Assembly: GCA_013696365.1 (NCBI GenBank)
Contig: JACCYS010000076.1
Coordinates: 1 to 20,445, forward strand
Direction: 5' to 3'
DNA from: Nocardioidaceae bacterium
GTDB taxonomy: Bacteria > Actinomycetota > Actinomycetes > Propionibacteriales > Nocardioidaceae
Length of the DNA stretch: 20,445 nucleotides
Position numbers and translations under genes: made by a program. Below the pieces are notes generated by a model, which was not told where the DNA came from, made no database searches, and saw only the letters and a list, made by a program, of their open reading frames with translations. The stretch's first letter is position 1. Each line of letters opens with the position of its first letter. Below, in pieces: positions 7,116 through 14,430 of the stretch.

Positions 7116-7810
7116 GATGGGCGATCCGGTGGAGTCACCATCCAGCGGTACCCCGAGCCGACCTCCGTGCGCACCAGAAGAGGCTCGGCGGCGTCGTCAC
7201 CGAGTTTGGAGCGCAGCGAACGCATGTGGGCCCGCAAGGTCTGCCGGTTCTCGTCGCCGTACGACTGACCCCACAGCCGGCGGATCAGCCAGCCGTGGGT
7301 CAAGAGTTTCCCCGGGTTGTTGGCGAAGGCCTCGAGCAACTGCCACTCCTTGGGCGTCAGCCGGACCTCATCGCCGGCCCGCTCAACGGTGCGGCTCGCC
7401 AGGTCCACATACAGATCGGCGACCACGATCTCGCTTATCAGTTGGTCAGCTGTGCTGCGACGCAGCAGCGCGCGGACCCGGGCTCGCAGTTCGCCGAAGC
7501 CGAACGGTTTCTCTAGGTAGTCGTCCGCACCGGTGTCCAGCGCCTCGACCTTCTGGTCCTCTCCGCCCGCCGCCGACAGCACCAGCACGGGCACGTCGCT
7601 CCACGCCCGCAGCCTGCGGAGCACCTCGACCCCATCGAGCCCGGGTAGACCGAGGTCGAGCACGACCAGGTCTGGCCTGCGTGCCGCGATCTCAGCCAGA
7701 CCGTCCTCGCCGGTGGCCGCTCCGCTCACCTGGTGATTGTTCTGGGACAGGCCACGGGTCACCGCAGCGACAATCTGAGGTTCGTCGTCGACGATCAGCA
7801 CCCGGGACAT
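7112..7810 (-). CDS. OmpR/PhoB-family response regulator (KdpE-like)
   Basis: 232 residues, two domains. The receiver domain (1-120) has the acidic pocket Asp8/Asp9, phospho-acceptor Asp52 (LDLGLPG), switch Ser79 and Lys101 (KPFGFGEL). The winged-helix DNA-binding domain (about 130-228) has LTPKEWQLLEAFANNPGKLLT and ends VRTEVGSGYRW. In sequence it resembles KdpE, but its partner is a soluble PAS kinase and no kdpFABC genes are present, so the target is unknown. I start at ATG 7810; GTG 7813 directly before it is an alternative. The -10 box at 7819-7824 sits 8 bases upstream, so the message is probably leaderless. It is the first gene of a two-gene operon with the kinase. Confidence 0.92.
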   Translation of the reverse strand: MSRVLIVDDEPQIVAAVTRGLSQNNHQVSGAATGEDGLAEIAARRPDLVVLDLGLPGLDGVEVLRRLRAWSDVPVLVLSAAGGEDQKVEALDTGADDYLEKPFGFGELRARVRALLRRSTADQLISEIVVADLYVDLASRTVERAGDEVRLTPKEWQLLEAFANNPGKLLTHGWLIRRLWGQSYGDENRQTLRAHMRSLRSKLGDDAAEPLLVRTEVGSGYRWMVTPPDRPS

Positions 7811-7818
7811 CACCGTTG

Positions 7819-7824
7819 ATCGTA
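7819..7824 (-). promoter_or_regulatory. -10 box of the two-component operon
   Basis: On the minus strand TACGAT ends 8 bases before ATG 7810 and 5 before GTG 7813. It has the same sequence as the guaB -10 box. It implies a leaderless or nearly leaderless transcript for the regulator-kinase pair. Confidence 0.5.
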
Positions 7825-7866
7825 GGACGTTGCGAGCGTTGATCGTGGCTGGACTGGCAAACAGTC

Positions 7867-7883
7867 TTTATGTCCTCTTCACA
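7867..7883 (+). promoter_or_regulatory. Candidate KdpE-like tandem operator
   Basis: TTTATG-N5-TTCACA lies in the divergent 219-base gap, about 43 bases upstream of the operon's -10 box. I recall the E. coli KdpE site as TTTATA-N5-TTTACA; ten of the twelve half-site bases agree. The local sequence is AT-rich compared with its surroundings. The adjacent regulator is KdpE-like, so autoregulation is plausible but untested. Confidence 0.25.
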
Positions 7884-7974
7884 GGATGTCCGAAATCACC
7901 GATGCAGCCTGCACGACCCCTGAGACACGATGTGCAAAGTGATCGCCGGCGATGCCGGAGAGCGCCGTGCGTGT

Positions 7975-8000
7975 CCGACCGGCTTCCCCCGACCGGTCGG
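7975..8000 (+). promoter_or_regulatory. Palindrome with direct half-site upstream of the GGT-like gene
   Basis: CCGACCGGTCGG (7989-8000) is a perfect 12-base palindrome, and a copy of its first eight bases, CCGACCGG, lies at 7975-7982, 14 bases upstream of the matching copy. The palindrome ends 20 bases before the -10 box at 8021, in the position of the -35 region. It could be a repressor or activator site. Short GC-rich palindromes do arise by chance in such DNA. Confidence 0.3.
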
Positions 8001-8020
8001 CCACGCCTCATCTCCGGGAC

Positions 8021-8026
8021 TACGGT
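8021..8026 (+). promoter_or_regulatory. -10 box of the GGT-like gene, leaderless arrangement
   Basis: TACGGT ends 6 bases before ATG 8033. It selects this ATG over the in-frame one at 7952, whose extra 27 residues are Arg/Pro-rich and resemble neither a signal peptide nor a GGT N-terminus. Confidence 0.5.
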
Positions 8027-8032
8027 GACCTG

Positions 8033-9601
8033 ATGACAACTGCCTCTGCGCGGGTCGCGGTGGCGGCCCCCAACGACTTGAGTGCCTCGGCTGGCACCCG
8101 GCTGGCCGCCGAGGGCGGCAACGCTATCGACGCCGCGCTGGCAGCTGTCTTGGTGACGATGGTCTCCGAGCCGGGCCTGGTCTCGCTGGCGTCAGGTGGC
8201 TATCTGACGATCCAGCCGCCGGACGGATCGGCCCCGGTGACCATTGACGGCTGGGTCGACATGCCAGGTCGCGGATTGCCCGCGGAGCGATTCGGTCGAG
8301 CGGTCTGGGATGTGCGCACCCCTTACGGCGGCGACACCACCATGACTGTCGGGCACGGCTCGGTGGCGACACCCGGCACGCTGAAGGCCGTCGAGCGGGC
8401 TCACCAACGATTCGGGCGGGTGCCCTGGGCGCAGGTGCTGGCGCCTGCGATCGCGGCTGCCAGGGACGGGTTTCCGCTCAATCAGGCGTCGCACGCCTAT
8501 CTGGAGTACGTCCATCTCGAGATCTTCGGCTGGCAACCCGAAAGCTATGCGGTCTTGCACGACGCCGACGGCACCTTGGTGCCGCGGGGCTCCACCGTGC
8601 GAGTTCCCGACCTCGCCGCCTCGCTGCAGCAGATCGCGGTGGAGGGCAGCGACGCCTTCTATACCGGCGATATAGCCAAGCTGATGGCTGACGACCTGGA
8701 GGCGCACGGGGGAATCCTCACCCTTGACGACCTCGCGGCCTATGAGGTTGCCGAACGCCCGGCGCTGACCGTGCGGCAAGGCGGCTGGCAGCTGGCGACC
8801 AATCCAGGCCCAGCGATGGGTGGCGTCTGCATGAGCGCCCTGCTGGCCATGTGTGACGGCCGGCCGGCCCGGGGCAGTTGGAGTCCCGACGAGCTCGCCC
8901 ACCTGGTACGCAGCCAACACGCGGTCTTCGGCATTGGCATCAATCGACACGACGACGAAGATGCGCGGCTGGGGCTCGCCCGGGAGCTGTTGAACCGATC
9001 GCTCGGCTCGGCCAGCACCGCGCACGTGTCGACAGTGGACGACGACGGCGGCGCTTGTGCCGTCACCGTGTCAGCCGGTTACGGCTCCGGGGTGCTGTCA
9101 CCGGGCACCGGCATATGGCTGAACAACTGCCTGGGCGAGCAGGAGTTGGTGCTCAATGGTGTGCACGCGCTGCAGCCGGGTACCCGCCTGAACTCCAACA
9201 TGGCGCCGACCGTCGGCCGCCGCGAGCGCGACGGCGCGGCCCTGGCGATCGGGTCACCGGGCTCGGACCGCATCGTTACGGCCGTCGCACAGGTGCTGGC
9301 CCTGCACCTCAATGGTGGTCTCGACCTCGCTGCAGCGATCGCGCACCCGCGAGTGCATGTCCGGGTGCGGGATGGGCAGGACCCGCCGGTGCGCATCGAC
9401 CACGAAGCAGACCTTCGGCTGCCAGCCGGTCTCAGCGACGAGCTCGGGCTGCCCACTCGCTCGATGGACACCCACGCCATGTACTTCGGGGGGGTCGGTG
9501 CGGCCCAGTGGGAGCCGGGCGGCGGTCTCACCGCGGCTGGCGATCCGCGCCGTACCGGGTCGGTGGCGGTGACGGGCAGCAACCAGGCGCACTCCACCTG
9601 A
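8033..9601 (+). CDS. Divergent gamma-glutamyltransferase-family (Ntn-hydrolase) protein
   Basis: 522 residues. The GGT fold is recognisable from NAIDAALAAVL near the N-terminus, GHGSVATPG, SPGTGIWLNN (356-365) and GSPGSDRI (407-414). The self-processing nucleophile is Thr329 in STAHVSTVD, so cleavage into large and small subunits is expected. Several positions that bind gamma-glutamyl substrates in known GGTs look altered: DGRE-x-AP reads DGWVDMP (72-78), the NNEMDD segment reads NNCLGE (364-369), and the second glycine of SPGG is Ser411. No signal peptide is visible, unlike classical exported GGTs. A cytosolic hydrolase or acylase with another substrate is therefore as likely as glutathione cleavage. 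It is divergent from the two-component operon. Confidence 0.85.
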   Translation: MTTASARVAVAAPNDLSASAGTRLAAEGGNAIDAALAAVLVTMVSEPGLVSLASGGYLTIQPPDGSAPVTIDGWVDMPGRGLPAERFGRAVWDVRTPYGGDTTMTVGHGSVATPGTLKAVERAHQRFGRVPWAQVLAPAIAAARDGFPLNQASHAYLEYVHLEIFGWQPESYAVLHDADGTLVPRGSTVRVPDLAASLQQIAVEGSDAFYTGDIAKLMADDLEAHGGILTLDDLAAYEVAERPALTVRQGGWQLATNPGPAMGGVCMSALLAMCDGRPARGSWSPDELAHLVRSQHAVFGIGINRHDDEDARLGLARELLNRSLGSASTAHVSTVDDDGGACAVTVSAGYGSGVLSPGTGIWLNNCLGEQELVLNGVHALQPGTRLNSNMAPTVGRRERDGAALAIGSPGSDRIVTAVAQVLALHLNGGLDLAAAIAHPRVHVRVRDGQDPPVRIDHEADLRLPAGLSDELGLPTRSMDTHAMYFGGVGAAQWEPGGGLTAAGDPRRTGSVAVTGSNQAHST

Positions 9602-9663
9602 GCGGGCACCGACCGGGGTTGGGCCAGCGCTCACCGAGGTGCCGCGGCGGGTCCACCGGCCGT

Positions 9664-9669
9664 TAACCT
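9664..9669 (+). promoter_or_regulatory. Possible -10 box of the phosphodiesterase gene
   Basis: TAACCT (TANNNT type) lies 20 bases before ATG 9690, which would give a leader of roughly 13 bases. No -35 box is seen. The gap after the GGT-like gene is only 88 bases, so read-through is the alternative. Confidence 0.25.
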
Positions 9670-9689
9670 GCAGCCGCTGCACTCCTGCC

Positions 9690-10871
9690 ATGACTTCGGG
9701 AACGCCCATAAACCGGCTACACCGGCGCAACCTGCTCGTCGCCGGCGGTGTCGGCGGGCTGGCCGCGGCCACCGGCCTGCTCGCCCCACCGACCGCCGTC
9801 GCCGACGGCCACAACCTCCACTCCCCGCGGCCGCGTTGGCGCAAGCCGATCGTGATTGCGCACCGGGGCGCCTCGGGCAAGCGGCCGGAGCACACACTGG
9901 CGGCCTACCGGCTCGCCATCGACATGGGTGCGGACGTGATCGAGCCCGACCTGGTGTCGACCAAGGACGGCGTGCTGGTCGCGCGGCACGAGAACGAGAT
10001 CTCCAGCACCACCGACGTGGCCGAGCACCCGGAATTCGCCGACCGGCACACCACCAAGCGGATCGACGGCACCCGGCAGACGGGCTGGTTCACCGAAGAC
10101 TTCACCTACGCCGAGCTGAGCACGCTGCGCGCTAAGGAGCGACTGCCCGAGCTGCGTCCGGCCAGCACCCGCTTCGACGGCCGGCTGCGGATCCCGACCA
10201 TCGCCGAGGTCATCGACCTGGCCCGCTTCGAGTCCAAGCGCCGCAACCGCCGTATCGGTGTCTATCCAGAGACCAAGCACCCCACCTACTTCCGCAACCA
10301 GGGTCTGCCGCTGGAGCCGGGCATCCTGCGCGAGCTGCGCCGGGTGGGGTGGACACGCCGATCCTCGCCGGTGTTCATCCAGTCGTTCGAGATCTCCAAC
10401 CTGCGGGCGCTGAGCCGACGCACCGAGGTCAAGCTGATCCAGCTCGTCGGCGGCTCGGGCGCACCGTTCGACCAGGTGGTCGCCGGCACCGGGGTCACCT
10501 ATGACGACATGGTCACCGCCGGCGGGCTGCGGCGGATCGGGCGTTACGCGCGAGGGATCGGTCCGGACAAGTACCGGCTCATCCCGCTACGGCCGGACGG
10601 CACCCTCGGGCGGGCAACCGACGTGGTCGACGACGCCCATGCTGCCGGCCTGCTGGTGCACCCGTACACCTTCCGGGACGAGAACTTCTTCCTGCCCAAC
10701 GAGTACAACGAGGGGGCGAACCCGCTCGAGCACGGCGACGCGGTCGGCGAGCTTCTGCGGTTCTTCGAGCTTGGCGTCGACGGGGTCTTCGGCGACTTCC
10801 CGGACACCACCTTCGAGGCCCGATGGCAGTTCCTCGCCGCCCGTCGCGCGGAGCGGGCCGCGACTGGCTGA
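9690..10871 (+). CDS. Tat-exported glycerophosphodiester phosphodiesterase (GlpQ type)
   Basis: 393 residues. Hydrolyses glycerophosphodiesters to glycerol-3-phosphate and an alcohol, in phospholipid or teichoic-acid turnover outside the cytosol. Residues 1-38 form a twin-arginine signal (HRRNLLVAGG, Arg12-Arg13) with a hydrophobic stretch and a likely cut after AVA (residue 38). The GDPD barrel begins with IAHRGASGKRPEHT (His58, Arg59, Glu67) and continues with Glu85, Asp87 (EPDLVSTKDG) and His100 (ARHENEISSTTD), the metal and catalytic set of the family. YPETKHPTYF and a late FGDFPDTT segment match the long GlpQ-like form. The ATG at 9690 gives a complete Tat signal; an in-frame upstream start would bury it. 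It follows the GGT-like gene by 88 bases; a functional link is not evident. Confidence 0.92.
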   Translation: MTSGTPINRLHRRNLLVAGGVGGLAAATGLLAPPTAVADGHNLHSPRPRWRKPIVIAHRGASGKRPEHTLAAYRLAIDMGADVIEPDLVSTKDGVLVARHENEISSTTDVAEHPEFADRHTTKRIDGTRQTGWFTEDFTYAELSTLRAKERLPELRPASTRFDGRLRIPTIAEVIDLARFESKRRNRRIGVYPETKHPTYFRNQGLPLEPGILRELRRVGWTRRSSPVFIQSFEISNLRALSRRTEVKLIQLVGGSGAPFDQVVAGTGVTYDDMVTAGGLRRIGRYARGIGPDKYRLIPLRPDGTLGRATDVVDDAHAAGLLVHPYTFRDENFFLPNEYNEGANPLEHGDAVGELLRFFELGVDGVFGDFPDTTFEARWQFLAARRAERAATG

Positions 10872-10918
10872 CTCCCACCGGCCGGCATGCGTGCGCCTGC
10901 CATGTCGGCGGGCCCTCG

Positions 10919-10924
10919 TAGGCT
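10919..10924 (+). promoter_or_regulatory. -10 box of pcrA, leaderless or near-leaderless
   Basis: TAGGCT ends 9 bases before ATG 10934, with no purine-rich ribosome site between them. It lies in the 62-base gap after the phosphodiesterase gene. Confidence 0.45.
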
Positions 10925-10933
10925 GACTGGGCG

Positions 10934-13285
10934 ATGAGTGCTTCGTTCCCCGTCCCCACCATGCCCCCGGCAGCCGACGACCGACCCCAGGTGTCGTTGC
11001 TCGACGGGCTAAACGAGTCCCAGCGGTCCGCCGTGACGCATGCCGGAGCCCCGCTGTTGGTGGTCGCCGGGGCAGGCTCAGGCAAAACCCGGGTGTTGAC
11101 CCGCCGGGTCGCCTGGCTCATCTCCGAGCGTGCTGCACACCCGGGGTCGGTGCTGGCCATCACCTTCACCAACAAGGCCGCCGCCGAGATGCGGGAGCGG
11201 GTGACTGCGCTGGTGGGGGGTCGGGCGCGGCTGATGACGGTGTCGACGTTCCACTCGGCCTGCGTGCGCATCCTGCGCCGCGAGTCCGCACGGCTCGGTT
11301 TCTCGTCGTCGTTCTCCATCTACGACGCGGCTGACTCCCGGCGGTTGATGACGCTGGTGTGCCGTGACCTTGAGCTCGACCCGAAGCGGTTCCCGCCGCG
11401 TGCCGTCCAGTCGTGGGTGTCCACGCAGAAGAACGAGCTGCGCGACCACGAGGCCGCGGTCAGCCGAGCGGAGAACGACATCGAGCGCAGTTATGCGCAG
11501 GCATACGCCCGCTATCAGGCGAGGCTGATCGCCGCAAACGCGATGGACTTCGACGACCTGATCATGACAACGGTGCATCTGCTGCAGGCCTTTCCGGACG
11601 TCCGGGAGAGCTATCGGCGGCGTTACCGGCACGTGCTGGTCGACGAATACCAGGACACCAACCACGCCCAGTACGTCCTGGTGTGTGAGCTCTGCGCACC
11701 GGACCCAGCGGTGGTGCAAGGAGGAGATGCTGCGGCCGAGCCCGCAGGGGCCGGCCCGGCCGAGCTGATGGTCGTCGGTGACTCCGACCAGTCGATCTAC
11801 GCCTTCCGCGGCGCGAACATCCGCAACATCTTGGAGTTCGAGCGCGACTTCCCCGACGCGCACACGGTGGTGCTGGAGCAGAACTACCGCTCCACGCAGT
11901 CGATCCTTTCCGCAGCCAATGCCGTGATCGCCCGCAACGCCGGCCGCACCGCCAAGCGGTTGTGGACCGACGGGGGCGCCGGCGAGCCGCTGGTGGGGTA
12001 CGTCGCCGACGACGAGCACGCCGAGGCGCAGTTCGTTGCCGACGAGATCGACGCCCTCAGCGACGCCGACGCTGCTCGGCCCGGCGAGGTCGCGGTCTTC
12101 TATCGCACCAACGCGCAGAGCAGGGTTTTTGAGGAGGTGTTCATCCGGGTCGGGCTGGCATACAAGGTTGTTGGCGGTGTGCGCTTCTACGAGCGGCGCG
12201 AAGTCAAGGACGCCCTCGCTTACCTACGAGTGCTGGTCAACCCCCGCGACACGGTGTCGTTGCGCCGCATTCTGAACGTGCCCAAGCGCGGCATCGGTGA
12301 GCGGGCCGAGGCATGTGTCAGCGCGTTCGCTGACCGTGAGCGGATCGGTCTGCTCGATGCGTTGCGTCGAGCCGGCGAAGCTCCCGGCATCGCGACCCGC
12401 TCGGTGACCGCGATCGCGTCCTTCGTGTCGATGGTGGACGACCTGCGCGCGTTGGTCGACGTGGGCGAGCCCGCGGACGTGGTGTTGCAGGCGTCCCTGG
12501 CCCGCAGCGGCTATGTGGCCGCATTGGAAGACTCCACGGACCCGCAGGACCAGACCCGCGTGGAGAACCTCGCCGAGCTGGTTGCGGTGGCGCGTGAGTT
12601 CGTCAGCGACGCCGGTGACGACGCCCCCGCGGCCGACGCGCCAGACCCCCGCTCGCTGGATTCCTTCCTTGAGCGGGTGGCCCTGGTCGCCGACGCCGAC
12701 CAGATCCCGGACGAAAGCGAGCAGGCGCAGGGTCAGGGTGTCGTCACGCTGATGACGCTGCATACGGCCAAAGGTCTGGAGTTTCCCGTCGTGTTCCTCA
12801 CTGGGCTTGAGGACGGCATCTTTCCGCACCTGCGCTCGCTGGGGGATCCTCGTGAGCTCGAGGAGGAGCGTCGACTGGCCTATGTCGGCATCACCCGCGC
12901 CCAACGGCGACTGTATGTGTCCCGTGCCACCGTGCGCTCCACCTGGGGCGCTCCCAGCCATAACCCGGCCTCGCGCTTTCTGGACGAGCTGCCTGCCGAC
13001 GTGGTCGACTGGCGGCGGACTGAGGCGGACCAGACACGTTGGTCTCCGCGCTCGACGACTCCGCCGGCTGCCGGCAGCTTCTCGCGAGCGGTGAGCACCG
13101 GCCGCTCCACCGGGGGCACGGTACTGTCGCTCGAGCCGGGAGAGCGCGTGCTGCACGACAGTTTCGGGATGGGCACGGTGGTGGCGCTCGAGGGTGCCGG
13201 CGACCGCAGCGTCGCCAGCGTGGACTTCGGCTCAGAGGGCGTCAAACGCCTGCTGCTGCGCTACGCCCCGCTGCAGAAGCTCTGA
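10934..13285 (+). CDS. pcrA: ATP-dependent 3'-5' DNA helicase PcrA/UvrD1
   Basis: 783 residues, superfamily 1A helicase used in repair and in clearing proteins from DNA. The Q-motif region LNESQRSAV precedes Walker A GAGSGKT (46-52). TFTNKAAAEMRERV and TFHSACVRILRRE follow, then Walker B VDEYQDTN (from Val236). Motif III is VVGDSDQSIYAFRGA, with motifs EQNYRST, VTLMTLHTAKGLEF and AYVGITRAQRRLY further on. The last 48 residues (736-783, GERVLHDSFGMGTVVAL) are the PcrA Tudor-like domain that binds RNA polymerase in homologues; in mycobacteria, Ku also interacts with UvrD1. About 20 Ala/Gly-rich residues are inserted between Walker B and motif III. Same block position as M. tuberculosis uvrD1. 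The stop is one base from the convergent peptidase stop. Confidence 0.97.
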   Translation: MSASFPVPTMPPAADDRPQVSLLDGLNESQRSAVTHAGAPLLVVAGAGSGKTRVLTRRVAWLISERAAHPGSVLAITFTNKAAAEMRERVTALVGGRARLMTVSTFHSACVRILRRESARLGFSSSFSIYDAADSRRLMTLVCRDLELDPKRFPPRAVQSWVSTQKNELRDHEAAVSRAENDIERSYAQAYARYQARLIAANAMDFDDLIMTTVHLLQAFPDVRESYRRRYRHVLVDEYQDTNHAQYVLVCELCAPDPAVVQGGDAAAEPAGAGPAELMVVGDSDQSIYAFRGANIRNILEFERDFPDAHTVVLEQNYRSTQSILSAANAVIARNAGRTAKRLWTDGGAGEPLVGYVADDEHAEAQFVADEIDALSDADAARPGEVAVFYRTNAQSRVFEEVFIRVGLAYKVVGGVRFYERREVKDALAYLRVLVNPRDTVSLRRILNVPKRGIGERAEACVSAFADRERIGLLDALRRAGEAPGIATRSVTAIASFVSMVDDLRALVDVGEPADVVLQASLARSGYVAALEDSTDPQDQTRVENLAELVAVAREFVSDAGDDAPAADAPDPRSLDSFLERVALVADADQIPDESEQAQGQGVVTLMTLHTAKGLEFPVVFLTGLEDGIFPHLRSLGDPRELEEERRLAYVGITRAQRRLYVSRATVRSTWGAPSHNPASRFLDELPADVVDWRRTEADQTRWSPRSTTPPAAGSFSRAVSTGRSTGGTVLSLEPGERVLHDSFGMGTVVALEGAGDRSVASVDFGSEGVKRLLLRYAPLQKL

Positions 13286-13286
13286 T

Positions 13287-14240
13287 TCAGACGCTGATGC
13301 CGTGCTCGGCGAAGGCGCGTGTCGGGTCGACCGGATCGCCGCCTTCTGGGCGCACCTCGAGGTGCAAGTGCGGACCGGTGGAGTTGCCGGTTGTGCCCAC
13401 CTCGCCGATGACTTCCCCCGGCTCGACGGTGTCGCCGGTGCGGACCCGGATGTCGCTCTGATGGGCGTACCACAGCTCGGTGCCATCGTTGAGCCGTAGG
13501 ACGGTGAGCTTGCCGGCCCAGCTGGTGGCGGCGTCTGAGCCCGCACGCAAGATGACGCCGGCGCCCATCGCCACTAGCGGGGTGCCCTCGGCTGCGGCGA
13601 AGTCTTGACCACTATGGGTGGTGACCCACATCTGGCCGCTCTCCCCGAAGCCGGCGCTGATCCGGTATCCGGCGAGCGGCAACACCCACTGATCGACCCC
13701 CAGCTCCAGTGCCTCGTCCTGGGCGGCTTGGGCCAGTGCCTGCAAGGCGATCATCCGCTGCCGTGCCTGCAGGTCCGCCTGCTTCTTGAAATCGTCGCTG
13801 TCGACGTCTCGGCTGACCCGCACAAGCTCGCCGCCGCGCCCTTCAACCACGTGGGTCTTGCGGGTGAGCCGATTGACCCGAGGCGCACCGGTGACGGCGT
13901 CCACGGTCTGGTCGCCGTCGTCGGTATTGCCCGGACCGCCCCGCTGAGACTTCGGCGATAGCGTGATCGACAGTGACCGCAGTGAGTCGTCCGGCTTTGG
14001 GGGCGGCGCGTCGGTGCCCGTCGTACTCGGGGTACCCGGAGCGCTGTAGATCACCGCACCGACGCCGCCGACCACAAGCGCCAACGCCGTGGCGCCGGCC
14101 AGCATCCTCCGGCGCCGGGACCGTTGCGTGCCTGGAGTCGCAGTCGTGCCGCTGGCCGACGCATCCTTGGCCGAGGAGTCCCCGGGCCGCTTCACAGGCG
14201 GTGTGCCCGATGGGCGTTGCGGGGCGGAGGTGGCGGACAC
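13287..14240 (-). CDS. Membrane-anchored M23 (LytM) family peptidase
   Basis: 317 residues if read from GTG 14240. After a Pro/Ser-rich cytosolic tail come RRRR (42-45) and one membrane helix (46-65, MLAGATALALVVGGVGAVIY). An extracytoplasmic linker includes a helical, probably coiled segment (QADLQARQRMIALQALAQAAQDE region), and then the LytM domain. All zinc and catalytic positions are intact: His209 and Asp213 (HSGQDFA), His260 (YAHQSD), and His291/His293 (GPHLHLEV). A peptidoglycan endopeptidase or its activator is likely. The frame stays open to ATG 14498, overlapping the next gene on the other strand; TTG 14330 is another possible start. I prefer 14240 because AAGGA lies 10 bases upstream and the codons further out look less biased to G/C. 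Positionally equivalent to Rv0950c. Confidence 0.9.
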   Translation of the reverse strand: MSATSAPQRPSGTPPVKRPGDSSAKDASASGTTATPGTQRSRRRRMLAGATALALVVGGVGAVIYSAPGTPSTTGTDAPPPKPDDSLRSLSITLSPKSQRGGPGNTDDGDQTVDAVTGAPRVNRLTRKTHVVEGRGGELVRVSRDVDSDDFKKQADLQARQRMIALQALAQAAQDEALELGVDQWVLPLAGYRISAGFGESGQMWVTTHSGQDFAAAEGTPLVAMGAGVILRAGSDAATSWAGKLTVLRLNDGTELWYAHQSDIRVRTGDTVEPGEVIGEVGTTGNSTGPHLHLEVRPEGGDPVDPTRAFAEHGISV

Positions 14241-14281
14241 GACGGGTCGATCCTTCGCTGGTGGCGGGGCGGACTCAAACG

Positions 14282-14287
14282 ACGATA
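14282..14287 (-). promoter_or_regulatory. Possible -10 box of the M23 peptidase gene
   Basis: On the minus strand TATCGT ends 41 bases before GTG 14240, which would give a leader of about 35 bases containing AAGGA. It conflicts with a start at 14330 or 14498, where it would fall inside the gene. Confidence 0.25.
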
Positions 14288-14344
14288 CCCGCGGCCTGCC
14301 GCTAGGTGAAACGATCGAGGCAGACCTCAACCACCTCGGTGGGC

Positions 14345-14350
14345 TAACCT
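14345..14350 (+). promoter_or_regulatory. Possible -10 box of the B12-binding protein gene
   Basis: TAACCT (TANNNT type) would give a leader of about 75 bases ending in a strong ribosome site, GAGGAGGAG at 14418-14426, just before ATG 14431. The ribosome site is the firm part; it is the best in the window and contrasts with the leaderless genes. I looked for a cobalamin riboswitch in this leader and saw no B12-box (GCCACTG). Confidence 0.3.
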
Positions 14351-14430
14351 GCGGCTGTCCGCCCCGGTCTGTCCGAGCTTGTCTGCCTGCAGCAGCTATC
14401 GCACAGCCGCAGCCATCGAGGAGGAGCTTG

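Noticed and set aside
7112..7810. Calling the regulator KdpE and the kinase KdpD
   Set aside because: The kinase is a soluble PAS protein without the KdpD sensor, Usp domain or membrane helices, and no kdpFABC potassium transporter genes are nearby.
7952..8032. N-terminal extension of the GGT-like protein from ATG 7952
   Set aside because: The extra 27 residues are Arg/Pro-rich with no signal-peptide core, they cover the palindrome and -10 box, and the GGT fold starts only after 8033.
14331..14430. Cobalamin riboswitch in the leader of the B12-binding protein gene
   Set aside because: The leader lacks the B12-box GCCACTG and the expected multi-helix layout, and it is too short for a full element.
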